The position numbers were made by a program, and so were the translations under genes. A stretch of 6,005 nucleotides of DNA, taken from Candidatus Argoarchaeum ethanivorans (GTDB lineage Archaea; Halobacteriota; Methanosarcinia; Methanosarcinales; EX4572-44). Location: positions 1-6,005 of the forward strand of contig CAJHIR010000063.1 in NCBI GenBank assembly GCA_905067535.1. The letters are read 5' to 3'. How positions within the stretch are numbered: position 1 is the stretch's first letter; each line of letters begins with the position of its first letter. The notes beneath the pieces were generated by a model that made no database searches, was not told where the DNA came from, and saw nothing but the letters and a program-made list of their open reading frames with translations. Positions 5,604 to 6,005 of this stretch are shown piece after piece.

Positions 5604-5759
5604 TTAAAAAATTAAAACCATGTTCTCCAGTATCTCCCCAAATTCACTGTTTTCATCCCATAAATAATTTCCCATAACGGCTACGCCTCTCGGTTTCCAC
5701 CAGTAGAACACTTTCTCAAATTTTTTAGTTGTAGAACAGAATTCAATACCACAACCCTT
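5604..5759 (-). pseudogene. C-terminal stump of an unidentified gene
   Basis: The minus strand holds 51 open codons followed by a TAA stop (5606-5604). The frame is closed upstream by a stop at 5762-5760, with no ATG in the first 28 codons. The peptide includes KKFEKVFYWWKPRGVAVMG, NYLWDENSEFGEILENM and a hydrophobic end VLIF. Its composition (paired Trp, acidic stretch, hydrophobic strand) looks protein-like rather than like a chance frame, but I do not recognise the family. The upstream break falls next to the degraded 5' end of the TPR gene, so a deletion or rearrangement joining two gene ends is a plausible history. It may also be chance. Confidence 0.35.
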
Positions 5760-5786
5760 TTAGACTAACTGTTGCCCATAGTATAA

Positions 5787-6005
5787 GTAGGAGCGATAGA
5801 AGATTATACTAAAGCAATAGAACTGAATCCGAATCTTGTTGCTGCTTATATCAATCGGGGATGTGTTTATTATGGTTTAATGCAATACAAACGAGCAATA
5901 GAAGATTTTAACAAAGCAATAGAACTGAATCCAAATAATGTCTATGCTTATTACAATCGTGGAATTTTTTATGATGATTTAAAGCAATATGAAAGAGCAA
6001 TAGAA
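5787..6005 (+). CDS. Tetratricopeptide repeat protein, 5' end truncated, continues past window
   Basis: The frame opens after a TAA at 5784-5786 and runs off the window. It encodes two full 34-residue TPR units: AIEDYTKAIELNPNLVAAY with INRGCVYYGLMQYKR (5793-5894), AIEDFNKAIELNPNNVYAY with YNRGIFYDDLKQYER (5895-5996), and the start of a third. TPR arrays are helical protein-binding scaffolds; the partner here is unknown. The repeat spacing is exactly 102 bp and the DNA copies are very similar, indicating recent internal duplication. No start codon precedes the first repeat: the first in-frame ATG is at 5880, inside unit 1, with no ribosome binding site. Just upstream (about 5770-5792), GTTGCCCATAGTATAAGTAGG resembles another TPR segment (VAY..LG) in broken frame, so the gene is probably frameshifted or truncated there. 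It may be a pseudogene. Confidence 0.7.

Overview
The window looks like a chromosomal segment of a euryarchaeon of the methanogen / anaerobic methane-oxidiser type (Methanosarcinales or ANME-like). The evidence is an archaeal-form triosephosphate isomerase, coenzyme F420-0:L-glutamate ligase (cofE), the large subunit of archaeal phosphomevalonate dehydratase, A/T-rich archaeal TATA boxes, and IS481-type transposase debris resembling copies from methane-cycling archaea. The genus-level guess is inference; family membership of the four intact genes is much firmer.

Layout. Positions 1-1060 are insertion-sequence debris. There is the 5' end of an unidentified minus-strand ORF leaving the window at position 1, an AT-rich stretch with hairpins, a short relic of an IS 3' end (about 310-382), and an IS481-family transposase pseudogene (383-991, minus) with an internal deletion, a frameshift and a lost C-terminus. 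Positions 1058-1420 hold two stacked inverted repeats, two doubtful tiny ORFs and the probable promoter of the next gene. Positions 1421-2578 (plus) encode the aconitase-X type phosphomevalonate dehydratase large subunit. Its usual small-subunit partner is not next to it.

Convergent to it is a two-gene minus-strand unit, cofE (4372-3598 plus stop) then sppA (3603-2692), with an 8-nt overlap. The 3' end of sppA runs into a 30-bp tandem repeat and a perfect 9-bp-stem hairpin. Between cofE and tpiA (4373-4765) lies a second relic of the same IS end seen at 310-382, now on the plus strand, followed by a clear TATA box and ribosome binding site for tpiA (4766-5440, plus). Positions 5441-5786 hold a 12-bp palindrome, a second perfect hairpin, and what looks like the C-terminal stump of an unidentified minus-strand gene. 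The window ends inside a 34-residue-period TPR gene (5787 onward) whose 5' end is missing or degraded.

The intact genes do not form one pathway. They are housekeeping functions: isoprenoid precursor synthesis by the modified mevalonate route, F420 tail glutamylation, membrane proteolysis and central carbon metabolism. They are separated by mobile-element scars. I did not find a convincing new multi-gene system. The most useful oddities are the paired IS-end relics (one lying in the cofE upstream region), the repeat that has become the end of sppA, and the truncated-gene junction at 5604-5800.
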